Shown here piece after piece: positions 1 through 8,724 of a stretch of 64,000 nt of DNA. Position numbers and translations under genes: made by a program. Origin of the DNA: Stygiolobus caldivivus. Its GTDB lineage: Archaea > Thermoproteota > Thermoprotei_A > Sulfolobales > Sulfolobaceae. The stretch spans positions 2,170,001-2,234,000 of the forward strand of contig NZ_AP024597.1 of NCBI RefSeq assembly GCF_019704315.1, read 5' to 3'. The notes below the pieces were generated by a model. That model did not search any database and was not told where the DNA came from. It was given only the letters and a program-made list of their open reading frames with translations. Within the stretch, counting starts at the first letter, position 1; the number at the start of each line of letters is the position of its first letter.

Positions 1-1913
1 TGGTCTGTAGTTATTTTATCACCTAATAGTAAGAGGATACGTGCACCTCTAATATTTCCGAAACTGTTTTCAGCGGAAAACCAAGGTGGCATCCTTATGT
101 AAGTCGATTTCTCATCCCAATCATAGAGCTCCGACTCAGGTACCTTAAGTTTCTTCCAATTCTCATCTCCTTCGAAAATTTTCTCGCTCCTTGACTTATA
201 CAGTTCCGGATTCATAGCTAAGTTATAGAAATCAGCTATCTCCTTCATTGAGGGCCAGATATCTTTTAAGTAAACCGGTCTACCATTAGGGTCGTAATCT
301 ATGGGTTCTTCGAAGAAGTCTATATCTATCCTCCCAGCTAAAGCGAAGGCTATTACAAGGATAGGTGACGCTAAAAATACGCCTTTAAGGTATGGGTTTA
401 CCCTACCTTCAAAGTTTCTGTTCCCGCTAATCACACCATAGACTTCTAAGTTATTAGTCTTGATATCATTCTCTATTTTAGGAGGGAGTGGGCCCGCATT
501 ACCGATGCATGTAGTACACCCGAAGCCTACAATGTGGAACCCTAGTGCTTCAAGATAAGGTAGGAGGTTGGATTCTTTAAGGTATTCCGCTACTACGGGT
601 GAACCAGGTGCCATGCTGGTCTTTATATAAGGTTTACTCCTCAGACCGGCCTCCACAGCTTTCTTTGCCAGTATGCCCGCACCAAGCATCAGTGTTGGGT
701 TTGATGTATTAGTACAACTAGTTACGGCAGCTAGGACGACGTCGTTATCTTTAACGTACAAACCAGACTTTTTATTATCTTTTCTCATTTTTTTCTTTAA
801 TTCTCTCAAGGGGACTCTCTCGTCAGGGTTTTTAGGGCCTGCAACAGAAGGCTCAATATCGTTTAAGTCAATTTTCACCACTTCAGTGTATCTAGGCTCC
901 TCGTCGTAGAAGAGCCCTTGGGCTTTTGCATACCTTTCGACGATCTTATAGTCCCTACCAGTAGCGTAGAGGTAATTTATTGTCCTTTCGTCTATCGGGA
1001 AGTAACCTACTGTTGCACCGTACTCTGGTGCCATGTTTGCAATTGTTGCCCTATCTGGGACGGATAAATGTGACAGAGAAGGTCCGAAAAACTCCACAAA
1101 CTTACCTACAACACCTTTCTTTCTGAGAACTTCTGTTATATATAGAACTACGTCGGTAGGTGTCACCCCTTCCTTGATATCTCCTTCCAGTTTAACTCCT
1201 ATTACTTCCGGGACTATCATGGTATAAGGTTCACCTAACATTACGGCTTCAGCTTCTAACCCTCCGACCCCCCAAGAGAGTACGCTGGCACCATTAGCCA
1301 TAGTAGTATGAGAGTCTGTGCCGATTACAATTTCTGGGAATGCTACTTGTTCTCCTTTAACCTCCCTTATATCTACTACTCTACTTAAGAACTCGAGGTT
1401 TACTTGGTGGATAATACCGTTGCCCGGAGGGACTATCCTTAAATTCCTAAAACTCTTTTGAGCCCATTTTAAGAAAGTGTACCTTTCTGAGTTTCGCTCG
1501 AATTCTTTCTGCATGTTTAGCAACAAGGAGGAAGAAGTCCCGTAATAGTCAACTTGTATTGAGTGGTCAATTACCAAATCAGACTGGATTACCGGGTTTA
1601 CCCTTAACGGGTCTTTTCCCTTTTTCGCTAATTCAGTCCTCATCGCTGCTAGGTCTACTAGTAAGGGTACACCGGTATAATCCTGCATTATTACTCTCGT
1701 GGGTAAAAAGGAAAACTCCTCTCCAGTTTTCCATGACCCTATTTTCTGGAGGTCTTCATCTGTGACCTTCTTACCGTCCAAGTTCCTCATTACGTTTTCT
1801 GCCAATACCCTTATAGAATAAGGTAAGGAAAAAACGTCGTAACCTAGGCTTTCAAGTTTTTTAAGGTTATAAAACTTTACGTTCCCCTCTAGGAGTTCTG
1901 GTGAAAACGCCAT
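1..1913 (-). CDS. acnA: Aconitate hydratase (aconitase A), cut off by the window edge
   Basis: Aconitase interconverts citrate and isocitrate in the cytoplasm. The reverse-strand reading frame is open from an ATG at 1913 to base 1, giving about 637 residues. The family is usually 840-900 residues, so the C-terminal swivel domain lies outside the window. The iron-sulfur ligands are visible: a Cys in SCTNTSNPT and the CTTCIGNAGP pair. Further family motifs are IGTDSHTTMANG and SMAPGSPVVAEYL. The start is supported by a TATA-like box about 40 bases upstream. Whether it also acts on methylisocitrate for the prp-type genes near 51-55 kb cannot be told from sequence. Family assignment is secure. 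Confidence 0.95.
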   Translation of the reverse strand, partial: MAFSPELLEGNVKFYNLKKLESLGYDVFSLPYSIRVLAENVMRNLDGKKVTDEDLQKIGSWKTGEEFSFLPTRVIMQDYTGVPLLVDLAAMRTELAKKGKDPLRVNPVIQSDLVIDHSIQVDYYGTSSSLLLNMQKEFERNSERYTFLKWAQKSFRNLRIVPPGNGIIHQVNLEFLSRVVDIREVKGEQVAFPEIVIGTDSHTTMANGASVLSWGVGGLEAEAVMLGEPYTMIVPEVIGVKLEGDIKEGVTPTDVVLYITEVLRKKGVVGKFVEFFGPSLSHLSVPDRATIANMAPEYGATVGYFPIDERTINYLYATGRDYKIVERYAKAQGLFYDEEPRYTEVVKIDLNDIEPSVAGPKNPDERVPLRELKKKMRKDNKKSGLYVKDNDVVLAAVTSCTNTSNPTLMLGAGILAKKAVEAGLRSKPYIKTSMAPGSPVVAEYLKESNLLPYLEALGFHIVGFGCTTCIGNAGPLPPKIENDIKTNNLEVYGVISGNRNFEGRVNPYLKGVFLASPILVIAFALAGRIDIDFFEEPIDYDPNGRPVYLKDIWPSMKEIADFYNLAMNPELYKSRSEKIFEGDENWKKLKVPESELYDWDEKSTYIRMPPWFSAENSFGNIRGARILLLLGDKITTD

Positions 1914-1946
1914 AGTTAAATATCGCATTTAAAGACTATAAACGGG

Positions 1947-1956
1947 TTTTATAAAA
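1947..1956 (-). promoter_or_regulatory. TATA box for the aconitase gene
   Basis: Read on the minus strand, TTTTATAAAA lies about 35-43 bases before the aconitase ATG. Transcription would start near 1925, leaving a very short leader, as is common in Sulfolobales. The motif is palindromic and sits in the 80-base gap to the divergent permease gene, so it could in principle also serve that gene. Confidence 0.5.
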
Positions 1957-1993
1957 GTAGGGTAAGAATTTTTAGGGTGTTGTATAAATCTTC

Positions 1994-2764
1994 ATGGGAA
2001 TGAGTTTAGCGTTAGTCGTAATTTTAATACTTATAGGGGTCGCGGTAGGTGCACTGACCGGGATAACTGGGTCTAGCGGTGTCCTAATTGTAGTACCAGC
2101 ACTCTCCTATCTAGGCTTGTCTTTCAAAGACGCTGTCGGTTCAAGTCTCCTTGTAGATGTAATTACTACGGTTTCCGTAGTAGTAGCCTATATCCAGAAC
2201 AAAAATACCGACTATAAGATCAGTAGTATCCTAGCCTTAGGGGCTGTAGTCGGTTCACAGATAGGGGTTAGGATTGCAGTAGAAACCCCGGAGAAGTTAC
2301 TTGAAGGGGCTTTTGCAGTCTTCACTTCGGTCATGGCTTATATATCGTTCAGGAGGTCAAAGAACCCTGAGCTGAAGTTGAGGCACCTAAATCTGGGTAA
2401 GTTATCTTTCCCTGCGGGGTTTTTAATGGCGATCTTAGTGGGTATCGTTACCGGGACTCTAGGTGCTAGTGGAGGGATAATGTTCATAGCATTAATGATA
2501 CTCCTCTTTTCTTCTATGTGTATAAAGAAGATGATCGGGACGGCGACCCTTTCTATGCTTTTTTCTGCCACAAGCGGTGCGATTGCATACTTCTCTGTAG
2601 GGCTGCTAGATCTAGAAGACTCATTAATAATAGGGACTACAGCCCTATTATTTGGGTACCTATTTGCAAGGATGGCGAACAAGATGAGACCTTCAACTAT
2701 ATACTTGTTTTTGGGGAGTACCTTCGTCCTAACTACGGTGTCTGAGATATTTAAGATAATTTAA
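1994..2764 (+). CDS. TauE/SafE family membrane permease (putative sulfite/organosulfonate exporter)
   Basis: A 256-residue polytopic membrane protein of the TauE/SafE (former DUF81) family, which moves sulfur-containing or other small anions across the cytoplasmic membrane. The fold is an internal repeat, and both halves keep the Gly-rich signature: GALTGITGSSGVL near residue 20 and GIVTGTLGASGGI near residue 156. Seven to eight hydrophobic segments are evident. It is divergent from aconitase and convergent with the Csx1-like gene, so it is probably a single-gene unit. The ATG at 1994 is preceded by only short AT-rich DNA, suggesting a leaderless mRNA; an ATG two codons later is possible. The substrate is not determined by sequence. 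Sulfite export would suit a sulfur-metabolising archaeon (inference). Confidence 0.85.
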   Translation: MGMSLALVVILILIGVAVGALTGITGSSGVLIVVPALSYLGLSFKDAVGSSLLVDVITTVSVVVAYIQNKNTDYKISSILALGAVVGSQIGVRIAVETPEKLLEGAFAVFTSVMAYISFRRSKNPELKLRHLNLGKLSFPAGFLMAILVGIVTGTLGASGGIMFIALMILLFSSMCIKKMIGTATLSMLFSATSGAIAYFSVGLLDLEDSLIIGTTALLFGYLFARMANKMRPSTIYLFLGSTFVLTTVSEIFKII

Positions 2765-2785
2765 CTGTGAAAAGAGGAGAAGGTA

Positions 2786-4063
2786 CTAATCCTCCCTACC
2801 TATACTCTTTATCCATGACAATATACTGTCCAAACATTCTTCAGCATATTTCACAGTTATTACGCTATCTTCTTTATTTACTTTGGTAAATTTCCTGCCC
2901 ATCCCTGCATGAGAGACCATTTCTTCTTCTGTAATATCACACTTTACCTTTCCTCCTTCGTATACTTTACCTTCCAGCCAGTCAAGGACTCTCGTATTCC
3001 CTATCCTTATTAGGGAGTCCAGTAGGTATTCTCCATCTTTGACCAGTTCACTTAATTTCCTTATTATTTCTATCTCTCTCTTTATTAACGCCCTAGTAGC
3101 TCCCGTATAATAATCTAAGAATTCATTTAGTTTATCGAGAGTTATCTCTCCTTCAACTATCTTTTTGTTGGTTTCAACAAAATGGTAACCCATGAAATAA
3201 TACGGGGCACTCATACTCGCCCTGACCGAAGCAGTTAGCGAGAACACCCCATTACTCTTTTGTATTTGCAGTCCTTCTAAGATCTGTTTCCTAAATTCCT
3301 CTGGTGAAATTAGTTCACCAGTCTCTCTGATTAAATAAATAAGGGCTAACGGAAAGCCTAGCTCTAACGCTTTACCTATACCGTAGAGTTCGCTCTTACC
3401 TTGTGTGTTCATCCCTTTAGCAAGTTTAATGTCTGAAGTTAGGTACTGGTGTAGGTTTACGTCCTTTATCACTTTTTTTCTTAGCGGGAATAACCTATTT
3501 GAAAAGTCAGACGCTAGCTCGACTAACATTAACTGTTTCTTATGCGTAAACGCGTAATCTTCAACAGCTAACCTAACCGCGTTATATGTCACATATGCTA
3601 AATACGATGAGTCCTCGCTTAAATCTACCATAACCATCTCTGGCTCCTCAGATACTAGTTTGCTGTAAGTGTACAAATAACTGAGGAAGTTGAAATTTCC
3701 TATACCCCCATCATGGATACTGAGGACGTTACTACTTGACTTAAAAGTCCCTGAAGAGGGTAGGACGAATATTTCATCATTCATGTCGGGTAAGGATAGC
3801 CTCTGCATAACAAGTTCTTTAAGGGAGTTCTCTAAAATAGAGTATGAAGTAGGTAATTCGTTCAAATTCGTAGCCAGAAAAGAAGGTAAAAAGGCTAGTA
3901 TTTTCACATCGGTAGTCTCTTCTTTCAGGAAAGAGTACTCGGCTAATGATGGTTTATAGCTCTTTACTATGGTCTCGGTCTCATTCCCTCTGCTATCTAC
4001 AACCTTATATTCTTTTTCAGAGGTATTTATGTTAGTCCATGTAGAAACTAGTAATGTCTTCAT
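2786..4063 (-). CDS. Csx1-like CRISPR-associated protein (CARF + C-terminal HEPN), altered active-site motifs
   Basis: A 425-residue protein resembling the archaeal Csx1 (MJ1666) family. These cyclic-oligoadenylate-activated ribonucleases pair an N-terminal CARF sensor (about 1-190) with a C-terminal HEPN RNase (about 250-425). Visible hallmarks are the opening LLVSTWTN strand, the strand-plus-helix VMVDLSEDSSYLAYVTYNAV near 143-163, and the HAGM motif at His385. Two canonical motifs look broken. The usual D-[LIV]-T-H-G-[IL]-N ligand loop reads DLSEDSS, and the HEPN R-x4-H reads E-x4-H (Glu380, His385). No cas gene or CRISPR array is nearby. It could be an inactive or re-purposed Csx1, one with other catalytic residues, or a member of a related CARF family. 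Family membership is moderately sure; loss of activity is inference. Confidence 0.72.
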   Translation of the reverse strand: MKTLLVSTWTNINTSEKEYKVVDSRGNETETIVKSYKPSLAEYSFLKEETTDVKILAFLPSFLATNLNELPTSYSILENSLKELVMQRLSLPDMNDEIFVLPSSGTFKSSSNVLSIHDGGIGNFNFLSYLYTYSKLVSEEPEMVMVDLSEDSSYLAYVTYNAVRLAVEDYAFTHKKQLMLVELASDFSNRLFPLRKKVIKDVNLHQYLTSDIKLAKGMNTQGKSELYGIGKALELGFPLALIYLIRETGELISPEEFRKQILEGLQIQKSNGVFSLTASVRASMSAPYYFMGYHFVETNKKIVEGEITLDKLNEFLDYYTGATRALIKREIEIIRKLSELVKDGEYLLDSLIRIGNTRVLDWLEGKVYEGGKVKCDITEEEMVSHAGMGRKFTKVNKEDSVITVKYAEECLDSILSWIKSIGRED

Positions 4064-4385
4064 TCAGTATTAGGATAATACCGCCGGTTAATATTATTTT
4101 CTATCATTTGTTGATAGTTATAGAATCCCTAAATAATTTCTGTAAAAATTTTCAATGAGTAGTTCCCGTTTCTTTCCTGATTTCTATTTGTCCCGCAAAA
4201 GTTAAGTTTAACTATTAAATATCCAAAAAATACTACCACAAAAGACTCGAGGGTAGCCCTAGCACTTTACAGCGAACTATTTTGTCCACATTTACTATTA
4301 ATATTGTAATAATCTCCCTATCTGTAGTTAAATTAAACTTTAGTAAGAAGTTTTTTATTAGTTCAATAAAAAAGATGTTTGGCGT
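4064..4385. other. Intergenic region, divergent promoters
   Basis: 322 bases without a supported gene between the Csx1-like gene (minus) and the APC permease (plus). A TATA-like run TTTTTTATTA near 4350-4359 lies about 30 bases before the permease ATG at 4386. The Csx1 side has AT-rich DNA (about 4090-4105) where its promoter would be. No repeat or hairpin of note was seen. Confidence 0.4.
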
Positions 4386-5729
4386 ATGTCAAAATCGTCT
4401 CAGAGAGGACTTCAAAAGCCTATTAGAGAAATAGGTCTAAGGGACTTAGTGTTTATGAGTCTTGGAGGGCAAGCCCCTTTTTTGAGTATTTTAGTTTACG
4501 GTGTTGCGTCTTACTCTGAAGCAGGGGCTTTTACTCCTATAGCAATAGTCCTAGGTACCATGTTAGTTTTGTTAAACGGTCTAGTAGCGTACAAGTTATC
4601 CGTTAAGTTCACTCAGAGCGGTGGGTATTATACATACTCATATTACTCCCTTACTAAAAGGCTTGGGTTTGAGACAGGTTGGACTTACTTATTTTATTCA
4701 GCATTATACGGTAGTGCATATGTTTTAGGTGCAGTAGCTGTAATCTCTACAGTTTTCCCTTTCTTCAACGTCTTTGAACTATCCCTAATTTTCCTTTCTG
4801 GGGCGTCTCTAATAGTGCTCCTTGGGAAGAGGCCGTCTTTCACTTATGCGATTTTTGCCAGCTCTCTCGAGATACTTATTATGGGAGTACTTGCAATTAC
4901 ATTTCTTTACTCTACTCACTTCACGTTCTATAACCCATTTTCGAAGATACCCCCTATTTCTTCACTCGCAGCTGCAATAATATTTGGCTCCAGCATACCT
5001 ACAGGTTATGGGTCGATAACCCCGTTATCAGGCGAAGTTAAAGACCCTAAAAAGACAGTACCAAGGGCTATCGTTACAGTGATTTTACTAGGTGGGCTTT
5101 TCGCTTCCTTTGACATCTACGCTATAATTGACCACATAGTGTACTATAACTTGGACTTAAGTTCCTCGATGTCCCTTCTTACGTTAATCCAAAACAGGTT
5201 CGGGTTAGCGACTTTAGCCTTCGCCTCTATAGCCGCTATAAATGACGGCATATTAGCTACTTTGACTTTTATGTTTGCCACTTCCAGGACTATTTACGCG
5301 ATGTCAGTTAACGGTTTCTTCCCCCAAAAACTAGCTGAGCTGAAAAACGGTAGGGAACCTTTTAATGCTGTAGTAGTCACCGTAATAGCATATTGGATAA
5401 TAGTCCTACTCTCTCTAGTCCTCTTTAGTGGTAATGCGTTTAATGCGTTCTTTGCAGTAGGGTTTATGTCGCTACTCGGTAACCTCTATGTCCACCTAGC
5501 TACGGACTTCTCTCTTACGAGGATATCGTTAAAGAGGTTAAAGAAGAGAAAGTTAGAGATTTCACTGTCCTTAGGTGCAGCTGCGTTTACAATATATGTA
5601 ATGATAACTTCTATACCTTCGGCGGCTGCAGCAGCACTCGGTGCCTTCGTACTTTGGTTGTTAGCCGGGTTTATGGTCGCGGAAATAATAGATATGGCTA
5701 AGCAGGAGCAACAAGACGAAGGCAGATAA
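4386..5729 (+). CDS. APC-superfamily amino acid permease
   Basis: A 447-residue integral membrane protein with about 12 hydrophobic segments. It has the APC hallmark opening helix: GLRDLVFMSLGGQAPFLS near residues 17-34, with the Gly-rich unwound region. The middle helix region GSSIPTGYGSITPLSGEVKDP near 203-223 matches the TM6 and following loop, where APC transporters usually carry a P-x-x-x-x-x-E-x-x-P-x(1-2)-[KR]-x-x-P pattern. It would import amino acids or related amines by proton or sodium coupling. It stands alone on the plus strand. A second, distinct APC permease lies at 55.8 kb. Substrate unknown. Confidence 0.88.
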   Translation: MSKSSQRGLQKPIREIGLRDLVFMSLGGQAPFLSILVYGVASYSEAGAFTPIAIVLGTMLVLLNGLVAYKLSVKFTQSGGYYTYSYYSLTKRLGFETGWTYLFYSALYGSAYVLGAVAVISTVFPFFNVFELSLIFLSGASLIVLLGKRPSFTYAIFASSLEILIMGVLAITFLYSTHFTFYNPFSKIPPISSLAAAIIFGSSIPTGYGSITPLSGEVKDPKKTVPRAIVTVILLGGLFASFDIYAIIDHIVYYNLDLSSSMSLLTLIQNRFGLATLAFASIAAINDGILATLTFMFATSRTIYAMSVNGFFPQKLAELKNGREPFNAVVVTVIAYWIIVLLSLVLFSGNAFNAFFAVGFMSLLGNLYVHLATDFSLTRISLKRLKKRKLEISLSLGAAAFTIYVMITSIPSAAAAALGAFVLWLLAGFMVAEIIDMAKQEQQDEGR

Positions 5730-5871
5730 AAGAGGAATTAAAGACACAATTCTCCACTTTTTAGGAGATAGTCTTAAATTACATTGTTAGTTCTAAAGTT
5801 ATAGAGTCAACTGTTAGAATACTTTAGGTAATAAATTCCAAGACTGTGAACGACTTTTTACAATATTTGTG

Positions 5872-5930
5872 AGGGGGGTTTTAAGGTCACCTCTATAATC
5901 CCCCCCCCCCCCCACTATCTTTTTAAAAAC
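5872..5930 (+). promoter_or_regulatory. Control region of the cobalamin operon with a 14-C tract
   Basis: This stretch holds, in order, a run of six G (5873-5878), the odd dyad AGGTCACCT (5884-5892), an uninterrupted run of 14 C (5900-5913) and a TATA-like TTTTAAAAA (5921-5929), about 70 bases before the cbiG start. The G-run and C-run can pair. The C-run occupies the place of the BRE just upstream of the TATA box, so changes in its length could alter promoter strength. That role is inference; the sequence features are direct observations. No bacterial-type B12 riboswitch was recognised. Confidence 0.5.
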
Positions 5931-5997
5931 TCTATTTTTTAGATCGAGAAAATATCTTAATACCATTTAACGAGAACCAGTAGTCATACATTTAACT

Positions 5998-7011
5998 ATG
6001 TCCTATCAATTTGAACACGTTGTAGTTAAAATGTGGTGGAGGAGGGGAATTGCAGTAATTTACGCTACAAATGAAGAAAGTGCTAAGAAGGTGTTAGAGG
6101 CCCTAAAGGAAAACGGTTACCCTGCAGTTCTTTTTAAATATAGCCTAGAGAACGTTGAAAGGGCATGGAGTTGCTACGATGCCATAGTGTTTATCATGGC
6201 ATTAGGAGGAGTAGTGAGGACGGTCTGCAGGTTTGCTCAAGGGAAGGACAAAGACCCATCAGTGGTAACAGTGGATGACGGTTTAAAGTTTGTTATCCCG
6301 GTTTTAGGCTCACATTGGGGGTCAAATAAGTTAACCGAGGAGCTCGCAAAAGCCCTGAACTCTACTCCAGTGATAACTACTGCAAGTGAGCAGAGTGGGA
6401 TTACAAGTATTGAAGAACTTGCCAATACGTTAATAGCTAAGGTAATAAACGTTAATGCTATCGTTAAAGTTACGTCAGCACTATTAAGGGGCGAAAATGT
6501 CTGTGTAAAGGGATTAAAAGAGCTCCCTAAAGGTGTAAGGGGGAACTATGTGATAGGTGAAGAGTGTAAGTATAATGTCGTGGTCACAGACAAAGAGGTG
6601 GAATGCAGAGACGAAAACACAGTGTGCCTTAAGTTACTGAAGGTAGCTGTTGGAGTAGGGGCAAAAAAAGAGGCAAGCCCGACGGTTATTAAAGAAGCGG
6701 TCTTTCACGCCTTGGACATCCTCTCCCTCACTTTGGACAGAGTATCGGTAATAGCGTCCTTGAGGGACTCAGTAGAGAGTGTGAGCAAAGAACTCGGTGT
6801 GCCTTTTAGAAAAATCACACCCGAGGAAATTAACTCCTTTAACGATGAGTGTCTAACCCCTCCTTCGGAGAAGTTATCCGAACTAGGGCTAAAAGGAGTG
6901 GCTGAGGTCTCGGCATTGATTTCCGGTGGGAATGGTGCGAAACTGATTTTAAGGAAGATCCAGTACAAAAGAGAAGTCACTGTAGCCGTAGCTACGGTAG
7001 GTGAGCAGTAG
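5998..7011 (+). CDS. cbiG: CbiG, cobalt-precorrin-5A hydrolase
   Basis: Opens the delta-lactone of cobalt-precorrin-5A and releases acetaldehyde, a step of the anaerobic (early cobalt) branch of corrin synthesis in the cytoplasm. The 337 residues show the three-part CbiG layout: an N-terminal domain with the family block ALGGVVRT and then DGLKFVIPVLGSHWGSN (about 70-108), a middle region, and a C-terminal domain with VAVGVGAKKEASPTVI (about 217-231). It is first in an eight-gene operon, and its stop shares one base with the GTG start of cbiE. The ATG at 5998 gives a slight N-terminal extension; MWWRRGIAV at residue 12 could be an alternative start. Length and motifs are normal. Confidence 0.93.
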   Translation: MSYQFEHVVVKMWWRRGIAVIYATNEESAKKVLEALKENGYPAVLFKYSLENVERAWSCYDAIVFIMALGGVVRTVCRFAQGKDKDPSVVTVDDGLKFVIPVLGSHWGSNKLTEELAKALNSTPVITTASEQSGITSIEELANTLIAKVINVNAIVKVTSALLRGENVCVKGLKELPKGVRGNYVIGEECKYNVVVTDKEVECRDENTVCLKLLKVAVGVGAKKEASPTVIKEAVFHALDILSLTLDRVSVIASLRDSVESVSKELGVPFRKITPEEINSFNDECLTPPSEKLSELGLKGVAEVSALISGGNGAKLILRKIQYKREVTVAVATVGEQ

Positions 7012-7682
7012 TGATATACTTAGTCGGTGTCGGAAGCGGAGACCCAGAACTAATCACAGTTAAGGCGGTTAACACATTAAAGAGCTGTAAGGTAATTGCT
7101 GGGTGGAGGAGTGTTATAGACCGGTTCGACTTCATTAAGACCGATAGCTCTAAGGAGATAGTATACCTTAACTATAAGGAACAAGAAAAGCAAATCCCTG
7201 AGTTAGTTAAGAGGTCTAAGACTATCGATATAGCTATACTTTTTCACGGAGACCCAATGGTGTCTGACTACCAGTTCTTAGACCGCATAAAGAAAGAGTG
7301 TGCTAAAGTAGGTGTAAGGTATGTAATACTTTCAGGGATATCTTCAGTGTTAAGGGCCTTAGCTTACGTGGAAAAAGACCTCTCTCAAGTTATTTTTATT
7401 ACTTTCCATGTAAGGGGTGACCTAGATTACTCTATCATCGGGAAATCGATAGCACTTGGAAGAGATCTGCTGATAATACCTGAACCTTACCCTGACGGAG
7501 TTAAGAAGATAGCCCAAGTTCTACTCAGCCTGAACTGTAACCCGACTTTGACGGTGATGGAGAAACTAACATTTTCTGATGAGAAAATCTATACTGTTAC
7601 TGCTGAACAAGTTGTTAATGACGATTTAAAGTTTAGTGACCTTGTAATAGTACACGTCCCTAGCTGTTTAAGAAACTCGTGA
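7011..7682 (+). CDS. cbiE: CbiE, cobalt-precorrin-7 (C5)-methyltransferase
   Basis: S-adenosylmethionine-dependent tetrapyrrole methylase acting at C5 of the corrin ring. It is 223 residues. The family opening IYLVGVGSGDPELITVKA is followed by the CbiE-typical IAGWRSVIDRF near residues 34-44. The middle loop FHGDPMVSD and the SGISSV motif form the SAM pocket. In many bacteria CbiE is fused to CbiT; here cbiT is a separate gene 2.8 kb downstream, as in other archaea. It starts with GTG, overlapping the cbiG stop by one base. It could be confused with other methylases of the superfamily, but the operon supports this call. Confidence 0.87.
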   Translation: MIYLVGVGSGDPELITVKAVNTLKSCKVIAGWRSVIDRFDFIKTDSSKEIVYLNYKEQEKQIPELVKRSKTIDIAILFHGDPMVSDYQFLDRIKKECAKVGVRYVILSGISSVLRALAYVEKDLSQVIFITFHVRGDLDYSIIGKSIALGRDLLIIPEPYPDGVKKIAQVLLSLNCNPTLTVMEKLTFSDEKIYTVTAEQVVNDDLKFSDLVIVHVPSCLRNS

Positions 7683-7707
7683 AAAACTGTTAACAAAAGT
7701 TAAATAT

Positions 7708-8724
7708 GTGGATAATCTATCCATACCTAAGTTGAGATCCGCGATTATCATGATAACCCACGGGTCAAGGAGACATACATTTGTAGAAGATATGCAGAAA
7801 TTAGCTACATACCTTGAGGAAAAACTGGAAGTCCCAGTATTTCTATCCCATAACGAGTATACGGAACCCAACTGGAGGAATATCCTGCTCGACCTCTCCG
7901 ATAAAGGATTTGACCATTTTGTCTTTGCATTAGCTTTTCTGGGCAGGGGAAACCACGTAGCTAGGGACATAATGGGTGAAGTAGGCGCCTCAGAGTTTTA
8001 CCAGTGGACCAAGACAAAGTACAAGGATAGGGACATAAATGTGTATTTTACCCGCCCGTTAGCGGACTCGGAGCTCGTTAAATTAGCCCTATTTTATAGA
8101 GTTAAAGGCGCTTTTCAGACGGGAGAAGAACCCGATTATATTGAAGACCCTGAAGAAATAGAGGAAAGGACTATGAACATGATAAGGGAAAAAGTTAAAG
8201 AAGAGCTGAAGGTCGAAGGGGAAGAATTAGAAGTCGTCAGTAGGGCTGTATTTGCGAGCGGGAACTTGGAATTGGCTAAGCACGTAGTCATATCACCGGG
8301 CGCGATTACAAGCGGGGTCGAAGCACTGAGAGCTGAAATGCCCATCCTTACGGACGTAAAGATGGTCATGGCAGGGATAAGGTGGAAAAAAGTGGAAAAC
8401 TACCTCGATTCTTCGGCTGAGCTCGCTAAAAAACTTAAAATAACTAGGACAGCCGCAAACATCAGGATGGGGTTGACCTCGCCTAAAATCGTAGTGATAG
8501 GCAACGCACCGACAGCACTGGTCGAAGTATTGAGGGTACAGAGGGAAAACTCACTGGAGGTCCCTCTCGTCGTCGCGACGCCACCAGGTTTTACAAATGC
8601 GGTTGAGTCGAAGGAAGAGCTTATAAAGAGTGGCCTCCCTTCTATAGTAGTTAGGGGGACTTACGGCGGTAGTAGTATAGCCGTTGCAATTATTAATGAG
8701 TTAATCAGGGTGTCTATGAAATGA
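7708..8724 (+). CDS. CbiX-CbiC fusion: cobaltochelatase (small CbiX type) plus cobalt-precorrin-8 methylmutase
   Basis: One 338-residue chain carrying two corrin-pathway enzymes. Residues about 10-125 are a small CbiX-type chelatase with the metal-binding MITHGSRR His and GRGNHVARDIMGE His; it would insert cobalt early in the pathway. Residues about 140-338 are CbiC, which moves a methyl group from C11 to C12 near the end of ring synthesis. Its signature blocks are PILTDVKMVMAGI, IGNAPTALVEVL and VATPPGFTNAVESKEEL. The start is a GTG 25 bases after the cbiE stop; its stop overlaps the cbiH ATG by four bases. Chelatase and mutase act far apart in the pathway, so the fusion may serve channelling or simply stoichiometry (inference). 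Confidence 0.92.
   Translation: MDNLSIPKLRSAIIMITHGSRRHTFVEDMQKLATYLEEKLEVPVFLSHNEYTEPNWRNILLDLSDKGFDHFVFALAFLGRGNHVARDIMGEVGASEFYQWTKTKYKDRDINVYFTRPLADSELVKLALFYRVKGAFQTGEEPDYIEDPEEIEERTMNMIREKVKEELKVEGEELEVVSRAVFASGNLELAKHVVISPGAITSGVEALRAEMPILTDVKMVMAGIRWKKVENYLDSSAELAKKLKITRTAANIRMGLTSPKIVVIGNAPTALVEVLRVQRENSLEVPLVVATPPGFTNAVESKEELIKSGLPSIVVRGTYGGSSIAVAIINELIRVSMK

Noticed and set aside
673-1765. Plus-strand reading frames within the first 1.9 kb
   Set aside because: They are opposite-strand shadows of the aconitase gene, whose motifs are clear on the minus strand.
2786-4063. CRISPR locus around the Csx1-like gene
   Set aside because: No direct-repeat/spacer array or other cas gene could be seen in the flanks.
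5730-5997. B12 riboswitch before the cobalamin operon
   Set aside because: No B12-box-like core was recognised, and such riboswitches are not expected in these archaea.
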